A stretch of DNA of 64,000 nt from Salmonella enterica subsp. arizonae (GTDB lineage Bacteria > Pseudomonadota > Gammaproteobacteria > Enterobacterales > Enterobacteriaceae). A program made the position numbers and the translations under genes. Shown here one piece after another: positions 62,782-64,000 of this stretch (position 1 is the stretch's first letter; each line of letters begins with the position of its first letter). The DNA lies in the NCBI RefSeq assembly GCF_008692845.1, contig NZ_VXJW01000007.1, positions 186,001 to 250,000 on the forward strand. The letters run 5' to 3'. The notes below the pieces were generated by a model that did not search any database, was not told the origin of the DNA, and worked only from the letters and a program-made list of their open reading frames with translations.

Positions 62782-64000
62782 TTAGCGTCTTCTGCCCCCC
62801 AGTAGACTGCCTAACATTCCTCGAATGATTTGGTGAGTAACCTGACGCGCCGCGCTTTTGGCTACGCTTTGTACCACACCATCGTGTTTGCCGCCGCGCG
62901 GCCCGGTACTGCCAAACAGGATATCCTTCAACCCGCCGAGGATACCGCTGTCAACTGTCGCCTCTTTGCCTTTCGCTGCGGGGGCGTTTTGCTTCTCGGT
63001 AGTGGCCTGCACGCTTTTTTGCAGCATTTCATACGCCGATTCACGGTCGACGTCGTCTTCATACTTGCCGTACAGTGCGGAGTGGTTGATAAGCCCGTTG
63101 CGCTCATCCTCGGTTACTGGCCCCATGCGTGAACAGGGGGCGATAACCATTGCCCGCTCCACCATCGACGGGCTGCCTTTAGCATCGAGAAACGAGATCA
63201 GCGCCTCACCGGTGCCCAGTTCCTGAATCGCTTTTTCCGTATCAAACGCCGGATTGGCGCGCATGGTCTGCGCCGCGGTTTTCACCGCTTTCTGATCCTT
63301 CGGTGTGAAGGCGCGCAGCGCGTGCTGAACGCGATTGCCCAACTGGCCGAGCACGTTGTCCGGAATGTCCGACGGGTTTTGGGAGACGAACCAGACGCCG
63401 ACGCCTTTCGAGCGGATCAGACGGATAACCTGTTCAATTTTATCCAGTAGTATCTGTGGAGCGTCATTGAACAGCAGATGCGCTTCGTCGAAGAAAAAAA
63501 CCAACTTCGGTTTTTCCAGATCGCCCGCTTCCGGCAGTTGTTCATAGAGTTCGGAGAGCATCCACAGCAGGCTGGCGGCGTACAGCTTCGGCATCTGGTA
63601 GAGTTTTTCCGCGCTAAGGATGTTGATGATCCCGTTGCCGCTGGCATCGGTGCGCATCCAGTCGTGGATATCCAGCATCGGCTCGCCAAAGAAGTGCCCT
63701 GCGCCCTGTTGCTCCAGCGTAAGCAATCCGCGCTGAATTGCTCCGACCGAGGCGCTGCTAATATTGCCGTACTGATTCTGGAAAGATTTGGCGTTATCGC
63801 CAATATACTGGGTAATCGCTCGCAGATCTTTGAAATCCAGCAGTAATAATCCCTGGTCGTCGGCGATGCGGAAAATGATATTCAGGACGCCGGATTGTAC
63901 CTCGTTCAGGTTTAGTAAGCGGGCAAGCAACAACGGGCCGAGATCGGAAACCGTCGCTCGCAGCGGATGACCTTTCTCGCCAAAGATGTCCCATAGCGTG
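62782..64000 (-). CDS. yjgR: HerA-like ATPase YjgR (DUF853), C-terminal part; gene continues beyond the window
   Basis: The frame is open to the right edge, with matching residues before the first internal start ([20 protein letters not shown]), so the 5' end is outside. About 405 of roughly 500 residues are visible. The Walker B region [20 protein letters not shown] and [20 protein letters not shown] place it in the HerA/FtsK-like P-loop group; the Walker A loop would lie outside. It ends [12 protein letters not shown]. The function is unknown. Confidence 0.92.
   Translation of the reverse strand, partial: TLWDIFGEKGHPLRATVSDLGPLLLARLLNLNEVQSGVLNIIFRIADDQGLLLLDFKDLRAITQYIGDNAKSFQNQYGNISSASVGAIQRGLLTLEQQGAGHFFGEPMLDIHDWMRTDASGNGIINILSAEKLYQMPKLYAASLLWMLSELYEQLPEAGDLEKPKLVFFFDEAHLLFNDAPQILLDKIEQVIRLIRSKGVGVWFVSQNPSDIPDNVLGQLGNRVQHALRAFTPKDQKAVKTAAQTMRANPAFDTEKAIQELGTGEALISFLDAKGSPSMVERAMVIAPCSRMGPVTEDERNGLINHSALYGKYEDDVDRESAYEMLQKSVQATTEKQNAPAAKGKEATVDSGILGGLKDILFGSTGPRGGKHDGVVQSVAKSAARQVTHQIIRGMLGSLLGGRRR

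Overview
The window is enterobacterial chromosome, and almost certainly Salmonella. It follows the E. coli/Salmonella gene order from ytfB to yjgR: ytfB, fklB, cycA, ytfE-ytfF, qorB-ytfH, cpdB, cysQ, ytfJ-ytfK-ytfL, msrA, tamAB, ytfP, ppa, fbp, mpl, darP, tldE, cybC, nrdDG, tre, mgtA, ridA, pyrBI, argI, rraB, yjgM/yjgN, valS-holC, pepA, lptFG, yjgR. Salmonella-type departures from E. coli K-12 are an arginine deiminase cluster between pyrBI and argI, a miaE gene next to rraB, and an intact cybC. No rRNA, tRNA, CRISPR array or complete insertion sequence was seen.

Layout. Positions 1-19.4 kb are core genes for transport, nitrosative-stress repair, quinone reduction, periplasmic nucleotide scavenging, envelope assembly (TamA/TamB) and methionine sulfoxide repair. 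Positions 19.6-21.3 kb hold an AT-rich island: an Hcp protein fused to a C-terminal HExxH putative metallopeptidase (a specialised type VI secretion effector), followed directly by a small cysteine-rich probable immunity gene. Positions 21.4-27.2 kb are core again (ppa, fbp, mpl, darP, tldE, cybC). Positions 27.5-29.5 kb are the remains of a PRD/SFCGS/DUF4312/DUF4311 operon with an internal deletion, followed by a RelB/RelE-type toxin-antitoxin pair. Positions 29.5-32.5 kb carry the anaerobic ribonucleotide reductase, with FNR and NrdR-like sites upstream.

At 32.7-36.4 kb treC and treB have decayed into pseudogenes by several frameshifts and deletions, while the repressor treR is intact. At 36.5-39.5 kb mgtA has a classical PhoP box, a long Mg2+-sensing leader and the mgtL leader peptide. 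At 39.6-49.3 kb are ridA, pyrBI with the pyrL attenuator, and the arginine deiminase cluster (argR paralogue, YfcC-type transporter, arcB, arcC, arcA). These are followed by a truncated tabA and by argI with tandem ARG boxes. Arginine and carbamoyl phosphate metabolism (pyrB, arcA/B/C, argI and two ArgR-type control points) is concentrated here.

The most unusual region is 51.24-54.53 kb. A ColE1-type plasmid appears to have been integrated between the divergent genes yjgM and yjgN, removing the 5' parts of both. The insert holds a truncated mobA that has lost the His of its HEN motif, an overlapping mobB remnant, a putative lipase-type secreted effector that lacks the nucleophile elbow, a membrane-anchored probable immunity protein, and the RNA I/RNA II replication control region. 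Its two ends are a 5'-truncated mobA and a 3'-truncated RNA II, as expected if the circle was opened between them.

Positions 55-64 kb are core: valS-holC, pepA, lptFG and the start of yjgR. Four ERIC elements (three measuring exactly 127 bp), one ERIC-like element and many REP/BIME hairpins sit between genes.
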